Positions 52,591 to 61,376 of a DNA stretch of 64,000 bases are shown here, in pieces. The DNA is from Clostridium fungisolvens (GTDB taxonomy: Bacteria > Bacillota > Clostridia > Clostridiales > Clostridiaceae): positions 3,224,001 to 3,288,000 of the forward strand of contig NZ_BLZR01000001.1 of the NCBI RefSeq assembly GCF_014193895.1. Direction: 5' to 3'. Each line of letters opens with the position of its first letter. Within the stretch, counting starts at the first letter, position 1. The notes below the pieces were generated by a model, which was given only the letters and a program-made list of their open reading frames with translations, did no database searches and was not told where the DNA came from. The position numbers and the translations under genes were made by a program.

Positions 52591-53007
52591 ATATATCCTA
52601 AGTTGTTTAATAGTAACAATTACATTCAAATGCATCTATTAAATCAAATAATAATAACAACAATAAAATATGCATACTGAGTAACTAAATCATAAAAAAG
52701 ACTTGGCTAATTTCAAGTCTTTTTTATATTCCTCTTATCACAATATATAAAAGCTTTTCATTGTTGCAAATTTTCAACCTAAAGTTCAAACATAATTTTT
52801 TTGAGCTTCCTCTGATAGCATAAATAAAAATGCTACTTTTCAAAACAAATTTTCATCAATCTGTTTTGAAAAGCAGCTTAATTTTATATCTTAATCGATA
52901 ATTGCCATAATCAAGAGAATCCTACAGATTTCACATAGATGTTACTTTACTGTAAAACAACTTTAAAAAATTCTTTAAATACTGAATATTGCTACATTTG
53001 AAACCTA
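52591..53007. other. Intergenic region with three stem-loops
   Basis: No gene is seen. A terminator for the ChW gene lies at 52694-52726. Further on are a small hairpin TAGCAT/ATGCTA (52816-52835) and a perfect 12-bp hairpin CTTTTCAAAACA with its complement (52836-52847 and 52862-52873). On the minus strand the last two could end yebC transcription, although they lie 135 bases from its stop codon. Confidence 0.6.
52694..52726 (+). terminator. Terminator after the ChW gene
   Basis: The arms AAAAAAGACTTG and CAAGTCTTTTTT have a short loop and a T run. The matching A run suggests it also works on the minus strand. Confidence 0.85.
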
Positions 53008-53748
53008 CTACCCTTCCCATCCTTCAGGGAACTCAGCATTGTGATAAACATTCTGAACATCATCGTCATCTTCTAATTGATCAAGCATCTTTTGGAATTT
53101 AACTGATGTTTCTTCATCTATTGCTGTATATGTATCTGCAACTGCTTTAATATCAGCTTCCAAGAATTCTAGGCCATTTGATTCTAAAGTTTCTCTTACT
53201 GAACCAAAATCTTCAGGTGCAGTGGTTATAACAAACACTTCATCTTCAGCTGAAAAGTCCTCAGCGCCTGCATCTAGTGCCATCATCATCAATTCATCTT
53301 CATCTACTGAATCTGATTTTTCTATTACTATTTCACCTTTCTTTTGGAACATAAAACTTACGCATCCTAAAGCCCCCATGTTTCCACCTTGCTTTGTGAA
53401 AGCGTGTCTTACATTACCAGCCGTTCTGTTCTTGTTGTCAGTTAATGTTTCTACTATAACTGCTATTCCTGATGGGCCATATCCTTCATAAACGATTTCT
53501 TCATATGTAACCGTATCAGCCTCACCAGCAGCTTTTTTTATTGCTCTTTGTATATTATCATTAGGCATGTTTGCAGCTTTTGCTTTAGCTACAACATCTC
53601 TAAGCTTTGAATTTGTATCAAGATTTGCTCCACCATTTTTTATTGCCATTGCAAGCTCTTTACCTATCTTTGTAAAAACCTTACCTCTTTTAGCGTCAAC
53701 TTTACCTTTTTTTGCTTGTATATTATGCCATTTTGAATGTCCTGACAT
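53008..53748 (-). CDS. yebC: YebC/PmpR-family protein
   Basis: A 246-residue member of the YebC family, starting MSGHSKWHNIQAKKGK. The family was long listed as transcription regulators, and more recent work links some members to translation through difficult (proline-rich) stretches. The three-domain layout and length are normal, including the acidic C-terminal LEDDDDVQNVYHN. AGGAGG precedes the ATG. An extended -10 promoter is at 53794-53822. It is monocistronic here; ruvC, a common neighbour elsewhere, is absent. Confidence 0.95.
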   Translation of the reverse strand: MSGHSKWHNIQAKKGKVDAKRGKVFTKIGKELAMAIKNGGANLDTNSKLRDVVAKAKAANMPNDNIQRAIKKAAGEADTVTYEEIVYEGYGPSGIAVIVETLTDNKNRTAGNVRHAFTKQGGNMGALGCVSFMFQKKGEIVIEKSDSVDEDELMMMALDAGAEDFSAEDEVFVITTAPEDFGSVRETLESNGLEFLEADIKAVADTYTAIDEETSVKFQKMLDQLEDDDDVQNVYHNAEFPEGWEG

Positions 53749-53793
53749 TATTGTTCCTCCTAACCATCATATGAATACAATAAATTCCTAAAT

Positions 53794-53822
53794 ATTATAT
53801 CATAGCCATTTTCCATATTCAA
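53794..53822 (-). promoter_or_regulatory. Promoter of yebC
   Basis: TTGAAT (53817-53822) and TATAAT (53794-53799) are 17 bases apart on the minus strand, with TG one base before the -10. Confidence 0.75.
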
Positions 53823-53923
53823 CTTATCTAACCTTCAACTGAAGTTAAATACACTCATTTAAAACAATCTAAACTTTTTGCGCTATATTAAGTTACTAAT
53901 ATTCAACCCAATTACTTTTAAAC

Positions 53924-54571
53924 TTATATTTCTTTAAAAAGTCTATTATCTTGCCTAAAATATAATCCTTCTTCATCCTCGAAAATGATTACTTTTCCGT
54001 TAGTTTGTTCCGTAAGACTTTGTTTGATTATCTCACTTTCTTGCTTTTCAGCCAAAATATATAGATCCACTACATCTGTATAATCTATGTTCTCTATATG
54101 CCATTGATTTTGACCACATATATATTGAATCTTCCCTAACAAATCGTATTCTAATGTGACATTGATTCTTACACCTAGTACCTTATCTACTATTCCAGCA
54201 GCCTTGATTGCAACAGCTGCTCCTTTTGTATAAGCTCTTGTAAGTCCTCCTGCACCTAAAAGTATTCCCCCAAAATATCGAGTTACTACTACAGTGCAAT
54301 CTGTAATTTCATTTTTCTTTATAACCTCAAGAATTGGAATTCCAGCTGTTCCTTGAGGTTCTCCATCATCACTGTACCTCTGTATATTCATATTCTGCCC
54401 AACTATATAGGCATAGCAATTATGGGTAGCATCCTTATGTTTATTCTTAATTTCAGTTACAAAGGCTTTTGCTTCTTCTTCTGATTCTGTTCTCTTAATA
54501 TATCCAATAAACTCTGATTTTTTTTCGTCAAAGCTATCTTCTCCATATCCTTTAATTGTTAGGTACGCCAT
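53924..54571 (-). CDS. yigZ: YigZ/IMPACT-family protein
   Basis: A 215-residue protein of the YigZ family, related to eukaryotic IMPACT. It has the signature block from YSDDGEPQGTAGIPIL to VVTRYFGGILLGAGGL, followed by a small C-terminal domain. The biochemical role in bacteria is not established; nucleic-acid or ribosome-related functions have been suggested. The ATG at 54571 lies 9 bases after AGGAGG and overlaps the end of the MocR-type gene by 20 bases. An earlier in-frame start (54598) has no such site. Confidence 0.9.
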   Translation of the reverse strand: MAYLTIKGYGEDSFDEKKSEFIGYIKRTESEEEAKAFVTEIKNKHKDATHNCYAYIVGQNMNIQRYSDDGEPQGTAGIPILEVIKKNEITDCTVVVTRYFGGILLGAGGLTRAYTKGAAVAIKAAGIVDKVLGVRINVTLEYDLLGKIQYICGQNQWHIENIDYTDVVDLYILAEKQESEIIKQSLTEQTNGKVIIFEDEEGLYFRQDNRLFKEI

Positions 54572-55988
54572 AAACTTTAGCCTCCTCTGATAGTACACTT
54601 GAAATTATATCTATACCCTTTCTTATTTTATCACAGTCAGTTTGAGAAAAGCCTATTTTAAAATATCTTTCTCCCTCATTTGAATGTTTATAAAACATAA
54701 CACCAGGGGTTATCAGTACACCTTTTTCTCTCAGCTTATAAAACAATTCTATAGAATTAATTTGTATTCTATCACTTAGTTTAAGATAAAAATGTAAACC
54801 TCCACCTGGAGGATTAAACTCTACACTTTCATTTAATTTATTCTGAATCTCTGTTTTCATAAAGTCATATCTTTCTTTATATTTCACATTCAAAAGTTTA
54901 ATATGCTCAATCCAATATTCTCTTTCCATATACATTTCAAGAGCCCTTTGCATAAGAGAAGATGTAGATATATCTGTATTGACCTTCGAGTTCTGTACTG
55001 AATCCTTAAATATTCTAGGACATACTAAATAGCCAATTCTTATCCCTGGTAGAAATATCTTTGAAAAACTCTTTATATATATTACACGGTCATTTTTATC
55101 ATAAGATTTCATAGAAGAATACTTAGTGCTTTCATCATATATAAGCTCAGATAAATAATCATCCTCAATAATATAAAAATCATGTTCTTCTGCTAGTTTT
55201 AGAAGTTCTTCTTTTTTATAATTCGAATAGCTGACAGTAGAAGGATTTTGAAAATAACTCATAAAATAAAAACATTTAATCTTATTCTTTTTTAGTATTT
55301 TTTTTAGTGCCTCTAGGTCTACACCATCTTTTTCTATTGGAACTTCAAAGATATTTGCTTTTCTTGATTTAAATACAGAAAGCGCTCCGCTATAGGTAGG
55401 CTTTTCAACAATGATATTATCATTTACATTAATAAGTGCTTTTGAAACTATATCAATTCCTTGCTGTGCTCCAGAAACTATAAGTATATCATCAAAATCT
55501 AATTTGTTATCCCAAAACTTTTCATTTATTCTCTCTCTTAGTTTTTCATAACCTAAAACATCTTGATATATTAAAGCTTCTGCACCATCTCTATCAAGAA
55601 CATCGTTTAAAACTGCTTTCAAATCAGCAACAGGGAAAAAATCTGCGGAGGTTGTCTCTCCTGTAAAATCTATAACATCACTGAGTCTCCCGCTACTAAG
55701 TCTTTTGAATGTAATAGAATAACTCTTCTTAAATCCTCTTATACTATCTCTTCTCTTAGCATAAGTACCGCTTCCAATTTTTTGATTAGCATAACCTTCT
55801 GCTTGCAGTTTTTTATAAGCATTAATTATAGTAACTTTATTTAACTTTAAAAAATCTGCTAATTCTCTTATTGAAGGTAGTTTCTCACCATCTTCAATTT
55901 GATTTTTATCAATTAAACTTTTTATATGTGCATATAACTGAATATATTTATTAAATTCATCATTAAACTTCAATCTATATTTATCCAT
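54552..55988 (-). CDS. MocR-type GntR/aminotransferase regulator
   Basis: A 478-residue fusion of an N-terminal GntR winged helix (about 10-78, ending LQAEGYANQKIGSGTYA) and a class I aminotransferase-like domain. The PLP lysine is in SFSKIFLPGIRIGY, and SGAQQGID is the substrate-side motif. MocR proteins sense PLP or amino compounds and usually control a nearby gene, often divergent. Here the neighbour is the downstream yigZ, with which it overlaps. Its own leader has an imperfect palindrome (GTATCC / GGGTAC, about 56008-56027) that may be its site. Its effector is unknown. Confidence 0.9.
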   Translation of the reverse strand: MDKYRLKFNDEFNKYIQLYAHIKSLIDKNQIEDGEKLPSIRELADFLKLNKVTIINAYKKLQAEGYANQKIGSGTYAKRRDSIRGFKKSYSITFKRLSSGRLSDVIDFTGETTSADFFPVADLKAVLNDVLDRDGAEALIYQDVLGYEKLRERINEKFWDNKLDFDDILIVSGAQQGIDIVSKALINVNDNIIVEKPTYSGALSVFKSRKANIFEVPIEKDGVDLEALKKILKKNKIKCFYFMSYFQNPSTVSYSNYKKEELLKLAEEHDFYIIEDDYLSELIYDESTKYSSMKSYDKNDRVIYIKSFSKIFLPGIRIGYLVCPRIFKDSVQNSKVNTDISTSSLMQRALEMYMEREYWIEHIKLLNVKYKERYDFMKTEIQNKLNESVEFNPPGGGLHFYLKLSDRIQINSIELFYKLREKGVLITPGVMFYKHSNEGERYFKIGFSQTDCDKIRKGIDIISSVLSEEAKVYGVPNN

Positions 55989-56031
55989 AATATTCCCCTA
56001 AACTAAGAAGTACCCATATATACGGATACCT

Positions 56032-56925
56032 TTAGCAATATACATTTTCCTCACCTATTAAGTTTCCAGAAAGGCTTTTTATACTTCTAAAATCTTTTCT
56101 TATAATTTTCCTATATGCTAATTCTTTTAAAATATCTTCCATATGTATATTAAATCCTTTAAAAAACACATCTAACTTTATCTCTTCAGCGCTCATAAAT
56201 TCTTTATGTTCTCTAAAATATTTTATCAATGCACTACAGCAGCTTCTCATATTTTTTTCTAAAAAATCTTCAACAAATCTTAAAGCGCTATATATAGCCT
56301 CTTCCAAATCATCAGATTCTTTAACAAGTTTGTCTAAAATAACGTGAAAGTTATCATCCAAATTTATCGCAACGCTTACTACATCTTTACTTACTAAGTA
56401 ACCATTAAAATTTAGAAATAAGCTCGCAAAATTTTCAACAGTTCTCATGCAAGCCAAATAAGCTGATTTTATATTGTTATTAGCAATTAATTTCTTACAG
56501 TGGCTTATATCTTTTAATATATCTCCCAGATAAACTAAATTCCATTTTTCTCTTTCACTATCGTTTATATACCTAAAGCTGTTAAAAACATTTGTTATGT
56601 ACTCATCCTTTGAAAATATTAATTTAGAGGATATTAGTATTCTATGCATATATCCTCCTATAACATTATTCTCATAAAAATTCAAAAAGTTTTCCTTACT
56701 TAATAGCTTCATATGTACTGAAATACCGTTTTCTTCAGTATAAATATTTCTTATACTCTCTTGTTGTTCCTTCACTATCACGAAGATATCAATGTCTGAC
56801 CCTTCCCAAAGATCACCTGTAACCATACTTCCAAAAGCCATAACAGCTAGGATATCCTCATTTTTTCCAAGTCTATCAATAACAGAGTTAAAAACCTTCT
56901 GATATCTCAAAATCTCATTTGTCAT
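56032..56925 (-). CDS. Nucleotidyltransferase-domain protein with HEPN-like region
   Basis: A 297-residue protein with a minimal nucleotidyltransferase domain at the N-terminus. The motif is Gly32-Ser33 followed by SDIDIF with Asp44 and Asp46, so both metal-binding aspartates are present. A helical middle part (about 130-230, KSAYLACMRTVENFASLFL) looks like the HEPN or KNTase C-terminal type. A third small domain may be a winged helix (about 235-285). Such proteins modify antibiotics, nucleotides or proteins, or act as toxin-antitoxin pairs. Here both halves are in one chain, so I make no specific call. The ATG at 56925 is preceded by GGGGGC. Confidence 0.75.
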   Translation of the reverse strand: MTNEILRYQKVFNSVIDRLGKNEDILAVMAFGSMVTGDLWEGSDIDIFVIVKEQQESIRNIYTEENGISVHMKLLSKENFLNFYENNVIGGYMHRILISSKLIFSKDEYITNVFNSFRYINDSEREKWNLVYLGDILKDISHCKKLIANNNIKSAYLACMRTVENFASLFLNFNGYLVSKDVVSVAINLDDNFHVILDKLVKESDDLEEAIYSALRFVEDFLEKNMRSCCSALIKYFREHKEFMSAEEIKLDVFFKGFNIHMEDILKELAYRKIIRKDFRSIKSLSGNLIGEENVYC

Positions 56926-57040
56926 ATATATTAGCCCCCAATATATAATTATTATATATATATATCATACACAAATTATTTCAGTAATTATTATACTATG
57001 AAACATAAAACTTCACCATAATAAAGTGCCCCATAAATTG

Positions 57041-57262
57041 TTATATGTATAAGCTTTTTATCCCAACATTCTTGAGCTCATTACATTGATTACATTGAAA
57101 TACATGTCTGCAATCACCATTTTCATATTCTAACTCATCTTCAGGCGCATAAGAGTCTCTAAACTCCTGCACTCTTCCTTTGTCTTCCATCTCACCACCA
57201 CATACTGAACATGTTATTTTTATATTTGACAAACTGTTACATAAAGGACAAATTCTTTCCAT
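57041..57262 (-). CDS. Small zinc-ribbon protein
   Basis: A 73-residue protein with three CxxC pairs (CPLC, CSVC, CNQC) and a further Cys-His (CRHVFQC), suited to one or two zinc ribbons, separated by an acidic middle. I do not recognise a specific family. The ATG at 57262 lies 8 bases after GGAGGG. That site is the 3' arm of a perfect hairpin (57270-57314), so translation may be controlled. An upstream frame extension to 57277 runs through the hairpin and is rejected. It lies directly behind the uncharacterised gene at 57315. Confidence 0.65.
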   Translation of the reverse strand: MERICPLCNSLSNIKITCSVCGGEMEDKGRVQEFRDSYAPEDELEYENGDCRHVFQCNQCNELKNVGIKSLYI

Positions 57263-57269
57263 AATAAAT

Positions 57270-57314
57270 CCCTCCAAAAGTTTATACTATAATATAAACC
57301 TTAATTTTGGAGGG
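57270..57314 (-). promoter_or_regulatory. Hairpin that buries the zinc-ribbon gene's ribosome binding site
   Basis: On the minus strand a perfect 10-bp stem CCCTCCAAAA / TTTTGGAGGG encloses a second stem GTTTAT / ATAAAC. The 3' arm is the Shine-Dalgarno sequence. The 5' arm begins directly after the stop codon of the preceding gene (57315-57317). Confidence 0.65.
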
Positions 57315-57872
57315 TTATTCATAAGGATCAATATTCTTTTCAAAAAATCTTACTCTTGCTCTGACTAAGCCCCATAGTTCATCAGCCTCATCTAGAATAC
57401 TTACGGCTAAATCTAGTGATTTTTTAACATCTCTTTTTTTTCCATAATTATTAGCTTGAATAAGGTTCGACATACCCGCAAAATTTTGAGCTACGGTACT
57501 TAACTCGTAAATTGTATCAACTAAAGGTCTAACTTTTCTATCAAAATATATCTTTTCTAATTCATTAACTTGTAATGATTGTGTAGCAGTCTTTAGCTCA
57601 TCTGTTTTTGCAATTACATCTCCAGCTAACAAGTATTTTCCAGCAGTAGTTAAATTATCTGATGATGTGGAACCTGATTGTTTCTGTTTATCAGGACTTG
57701 TTTGTAATTGATATAGAGCACTGTTTGGATTTGGCCCCTGACCACTAGCTGGGTATGTTCCCACACCTTGATTGATAAATCTATCACCAGTTTCATTCAA
57801 ATCGTTATTTTCTTGCGCTTCCTCATCATTAGAATCACTATTTTTCTGAAACTCCTTATCTTTTTCATCCAT
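57315..57872 (-). CDS. Uncharacterised protein with disordered N-terminus
   Basis: I do not recognise this protein of about 185 residues. The first 75 are polar and low in complexity (Asn, Gln, Ser, Asp, Glu and Gly rich) and probably disordered. The rest (80-185) is predicted helical, with a basic motif NNYGKKRDVKK and a final helix LDEADELWGLVRARVRFF. There is no signal peptide or membrane span. The start is uncertain: ATG at 57872, or a TTG at 57884, neither with an ideal ribosome binding site. It follows hflX by 77 bases and may be co-transcribed with it. Confidence 0.6.
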   Translation of the reverse strand: MDEKDKEFQKNSDSNDEEAQENNDLNETGDRFINQGVGTYPASGQGPNPNSALYQLQTSPDKQKQSGSTSSDNLTTAGKYLLAGDVIAKTDELKTATQSLQVNELEKIYFDRKVRPLVDTIYELSTVAQNFAGMSNLIQANNYGKKRDVKKSLDLAVSILDEADELWGLVRARVRFFEKNIDPYE

Positions 57873-57949
57873 ATTGATATTCAACTCTCGATATTAGTCA
57901 TATATATTTATATTAAAAATAGAGTTATTTTATTCAATAATGGAAAAAG

Positions 57950-59740
57950 TTAATGTTGCAGTTCGTAACTCTTACTTTTATTATAAATCTCCTCATCCAC
58001 TGTAGCTTTTATATAGGTACCATCCTCTTTATATTCTTCTTCAAGAACCTTTCCGTTTCTATGAAGAAAAGCTACCATATGTTGATCAGAGTAGGGAACT
58101 AGAACTTCTATATCTCTCATTTTACTTGGTAGTTGTTTACCTATTTCTTTTAAAAGACCATCTAAATTAATCTTATTTCTAGCTGATATTTCGATTATTT
58201 CATATTGAGAGTTATTTTTTCTTAATTCTTCTATTACATCATTAGTTGTTTTATCAATCTTGTTCAATACTAATATTATTGGTTTTTCTCTCACACCAAG
58301 TTCTGCCAGCACCTCTTCAACTGCATAAATTTGCTCCTGAGCATAGGAAGATGCTGCATCAACTACATGACACAATATATCTGAAAATATAACTTCCTCC
58401 AAAGTAGATTTGAAGGCTTCTACCAAATCATGAGGCAACTTTCTTACAAATCCTACTGTATCAGTAAGGGTAGCTACTCTATTATCTAAAAGTGTAATAG
58501 CTCTTGTAGTGGTATCCAAGGTTGCAAAAAGCATATCAGCTTCAAATACCTTTTCTTTATTCAATGTATCTCTAGAAGAAGCTAGGTCGCAAAGAGAATT
58601 TCTAAGAGTTGATTTCCCAGCATTAGTGTACCCTACTAAAGAAATTTGAGGTATATTTTGCTTGTTTCTCTTCTCTCTTTGAGTTTCTCTATTTTTCTTA
58701 ATCTTTTTAAGTTCGCTAGATAGATCATAGATTTCTTCCCTTATATGTCTTCTATCAGTCTCCAACTTCTTCTCTCCAGGTCCCCTAGTACCAATACCTC
58801 CACCAGTTCTAGATAAAACAGTGCCTAATCCTCCAAGCCTTGTAAGTCTATATTTAAGTTGAGCCAATTCTACTTGGATCTTTGCTTCTCTTGTTTTAGC
58901 TCTTCTAGCAAATATCTCCAATATAAGAGTTGTTCTATCTATAACCTTAGTCCCTATGGCTTCCTCAAGGTTTCTAACTTGAGATCCAGATAGTTCATCA
59001 TCAAATATTATTAAATTAGCTCTATAAGTCTGTCTTAACATAGCTATTTCAGCCACTTTTCCACTACCTATAAAATACGCAACGTCTATTTTGTTTCTAT
59101 TCTGGAAAACCCTAGTTATAACAGGGATGTCACATGCACTAGTTAACTCTTCAAGTTCATCTAAACTATCTTCACTATCACAGCCAACAATAATAGCTTT
59201 TTCAGTATAATCTTCTATTACATTATTAGACTTAATAATATCTTCTATATGATTAATTCTATCTAATATATTCATGTTCAAAACAGTTTCAACTGAGAGA
59301 TTTGTTTCTTCTTCAGTTATGAGTTTGTCGTTTTCAACAAAGCAAAAACCTAAGGATAAATCAGTAACTTTCCCTTCTGATACCCCTATTGCTACTATAC
59401 AATCAAGTTTTAACTTAAGCAAAGCAGATAAATCTAACGCTGATAGATTTGAAGCACCATTTGGATGAGTATGTATTATTCTTACACCAGATAATTTTTT
59501 TTCGCTTATATCAATTAGCGGCATCTCAACGGATGTACTGTCACCGATTGCTACACTCACAACTGATCCTTTTCTATCAATAGCAACACTTACTTCTCTC
59601 TCTAATATAGTGGTAATTTCTGCTATTTTATTTACTATTTCTTCTATACAAACAGAGTACTTAGGCACCTTATAGTCATAAATACTCTCTAGTTCATTTA
59701 ATATGCTATTTTTTACGCCTTCAACGTTTCCATATATCAT
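57950..59740 (-). CDS. hflX: GTPase HflX with N-terminal JAMM/MPN-like domain
   Basis: Ribosome-associated GTPase that splits or rescues stalled ribosomes under stress. The HflX part (about 180-596) includes the N-terminal HflX domain, the Gly-rich linker GTRGPGEKKLETDRR, G1 GYTNAGKS (370-377), G3 DTVGF and G4 NKID. Unlike the roughly 420-residue core family, this protein has about 175 extra N-terminal residues. These contain His90-x-His92-x7-Ser100-x2-Asp103 (HTHPNGASNLSALD), an exact JAMM metalloprotease-type motif. Glu47 or Glu49 is upstream as a possible catalytic acid. AAGGAGG precedes the ATG. It may be co-transcribed with the next two genes. Confidence 0.9.
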   Translation of the reverse strand: MIYGNVEGVKNSILNELESIYDYKVPKYSVCIEEIVNKIAEITTILEREVSVAIDRKGSVVSVAIGDSTSVEMPLIDISEKKLSGVRIIHTHPNGASNLSALDLSALLKLKLDCIVAIGVSEGKVTDLSLGFCFVENDKLITEEETNLSVETVLNMNILDRINHIEDIIKSNNVIEDYTEKAIIVGCDSEDSLDELEELTSACDIPVITRVFQNRNKIDVAYFIGSGKVAEIAMLRQTYRANLIIFDDELSGSQVRNLEEAIGTKVIDRTTLILEIFARRAKTREAKIQVELAQLKYRLTRLGGLGTVLSRTGGGIGTRGPGEKKLETDRRHIREEIYDLSSELKKIKKNRETQREKRNKQNIPQISLVGYTNAGKSTLRNSLCDLASSRDTLNKEKVFEADMLFATLDTTTRAITLLDNRVATLTDTVGFVRKLPHDLVEAFKSTLEEVIFSDILCHVVDAASSYAQEQIYAVEEVLAELGVREKPIILVLNKIDKTTNDVIEELRKNNSQYEIIEISARNKINLDGLLKEIGKQLPSKMRDIEVLVPYSDQHMVAFLHRNGKVLEEEYKEDGTYIKATVDEEIYNKSKSYELQH

Positions 59741-60079
59741 TATATAAGCACCTCCTTTAAGGTATATCCTTACTTGACAACTTTCATATTATTTTATATT
59801 ATAAAAACAACTTTGTAAATGTTGCTATATTATTTTGAGCGTTTTATAAAGATTCTATTTACAAATAAAAATTAATTTATTTTAAAATTAATTTTTATTA
59901 ATATTAATCAGTTAAGTTTTTATTAACTATAACAATACGAATAAAATATATTTTTTTATTGTGGATAAGAATTAAAAATATATCTATATCCTATAAAACA
60001 TATATGGATGTACCACTTCAATAAATCCAACGATAAAGAAACATATAATTATATAATTTAATTTTGATGGAGGATCATC
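59741..60079. other. Divergent region between hflX and hpt
   Basis: No gene is seen. The sequence is extremely AT-rich, with an AT-only hairpin AAAAATTAATTT and its complement near 59866-59897. On the minus strand, TTTACA and TAAAAT about 17 bases apart near 59783-59815 could serve hflX. No clear consensus promoter for hpt was found. Confidence 0.4.
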
Positions 60080-60607
60080 ATGGAGGATAAAAACCGTAAT
60101 ATACTTTTTAGTGAAGAACAAATTTCAGCTAGAATAAAAGAAATAGGTAAAGTTATAACAGAAGATTATAAAGGTAAGAACCTATATGTTTTATCTTTAT
60201 TAAGAGGTAGCTTTATATTTGCTGCTGATTTAGTTAGAAATATAGATACAAATGCAAAAATAGGTTTTATGACTACTTCAAGCTATGGACATTCAGAAGA
60301 AACTACCGGTGTAGTAAAAGTGGTTAATGATATTCCTGATAATATAGAAGGATATGATGTATTAATAGTTGATGATATAGTTGATTCAGGTATCACTATG
60401 GACTTCGTTGTAAATCATGTTAAGAAGTTTGGCGCTTCATCTGTAAAGACTTGTGTGCTATTAGATAAACCTTCAAGAAGAAAGGTATCTATAGAACCTA
60501 ATTACTGCTGTTTCCAGATCGAAGATGTTTTTGTAGTTGGTTATGGACTTAACTACGGAGATTACTATAGAAATGTTCCTTACGTATTTAACTGGGAAGA
60601 AAAATAA
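60080..60607 (+). CDS. hpt: Hypoxanthine phosphoribosyltransferase
   Basis: Purine salvage enzyme making IMP or GMP from the base and PRPP. The 175 residues match the bacterial form. The PRPP motif is VLIVDDIVDSGITM. The flexible-loop segment SSYG and the early LRGSFIF loop are present, as is the C-terminal YRNVPYVF. GGAGG precedes the ATG. It is not in the tilS-hpt-ftsH setting often seen, so the genome may hold a second copy. Confidence 0.92.
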   Translation: MEDKNRNILFSEEQISARIKEIGKVITEDYKGKNLYVLSLLRGSFIFAADLVRNIDTNAKIGFMTTSSYGHSEETTGVVKVVNDIPDNIEGYDVLIVDDIVDSGITMDFVVNHVKKFGASSVKTCVLLDKPSRRKVSIEPNYCCFQIEDVFVVGYGLNYGDYYRNVPYVFNWEEK

Positions 60608-60631
60608 AACACACTCTGTGTGTTTTATTTT
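60601..60631. terminator. Bidirectional terminator between hpt and yunB
   Basis: The arms AAAATAAAACACAC and GTGTGTTTTATTTT have a 3-base loop and long A/T runs. The hpt stop codon (60605-60607) lies in the left arm and the yunB stop (60625-60627) in the right, so the two genes share it. Confidence 0.9.
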
Positions 60632-61284
60632 TTTATTCCATCCATATTTAAATCTATAGATGTTCTTGGAATTTTTCCTACTATTACTGTTTCAGCTATA
60701 GGTATTTGATTTTTCACTTCTACCTCATCATGTTCCAGTGGAATTATTACTTTCATCTTAGTATAAACTTCAATATAAATTTTGTGTCTGGTTTGATTTA
60801 TTCCTGCGGTTTCAAAATCAGAAGAGTATTTTGTTTCTATTCTTCCCAAAGGTTCCATTTTAACTGTAATCTTTGGTCCCCAGTATGACATTATGTTGCT
60901 TTGGGTTATATAGCCTAACGGTAGTTTTATGCCAACTGATCCGATGGAATTAAGTTCTTTTTGGGACTTCAATGCAACCTCAGAAGCAATGGCACTCATT
61001 TTTACAGTATCAGCCTTCAGCATTACTATATTCCCATCATTATCCTTGTCCACTCTTATTATGTCATCATAATTAAATTTTTCTGAATAAACCTCTAATA
61101 TATTTTGGTTTATTATTTCTGTAGCTTTAGATCTCATTTCAGCATTTGCCACTACCATAACCGTTGGAGTAATAATTTTATCGAAATAGTATATAAAACA
61201 GGTAAAAGTGGATATGATTACAAGTGAACATGAAATTATTATTATTTTTAATTTTTTATATTTGCTTGTCCTAATTTTTTTCAC
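60625..61284 (-). CDS. yunB: Sporulation protein YunB
   Basis: A 219-residue protein of the YunB family, needed for normal spore formation in Bacillus, where it is made in the mother cell. One N-terminal membrane span (about 13-33) is followed by the conserved segments ANAEMRSKATEIINQ and VGIKLPLGYIT, and a C-terminal region with IPLEHDEVEVKNQIPIAETVIVG. The start is GTG at 61284, directly after an in-frame stop codon and without a clear ribosome binding site; no better start is visible. A CATATTAAT about 26 bases upstream (61310-61318) slightly resembles a sigma-E -10 box. Confidence 0.88.
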   Translation of the reverse strand: MKKIRTSKYKKLKIIIISCSLVIISTFTCFIYYFDKIITPTVMVVANAEMRSKATEIINQNILEVYSEKFNYDDIIRVDKDNDGNIVMLKADTVKMSAIASEVALKSQKELNSIGSVGIKLPLGYITQSNIMSYWGPKITVKMEPLGRIETKYSSDFETAGINQTRHKIYIEVYTKMKVIIPLEHDEVEVKNQIPIAETVIVGKIPRTSIDLNMDGIKK

Positions 61285-61316
61285 CTACTTATCATAGTGT
61301 ATTCATCTTATTAATA

Positions 61317-61325
61317 TGCTATAAT
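61317..61325 (+). promoter_or_regulatory. Extended -10 promoter of the penicillin-binding protein gene
   Basis: TG-C-TATAAT (TATAAT at 61320-61325) forms an extended -10 element; the -35 is weak. It overlaps the divergent yunB upstream region. Confidence 0.45.
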
Positions 61326-61376
61326 ATTGTAGAATATTTTTATTTCCTGCTTGAAATTAAATTTTAGGAGGATGAG

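Noticed and set aside
56032..56925. Aminoglycoside resistance gene or MNT-HEPN toxin-antitoxin pair
   Set aside because: The nucleotidyltransferase motif alone is not specific, both regions are in one chain, and no second small gene accompanies it.
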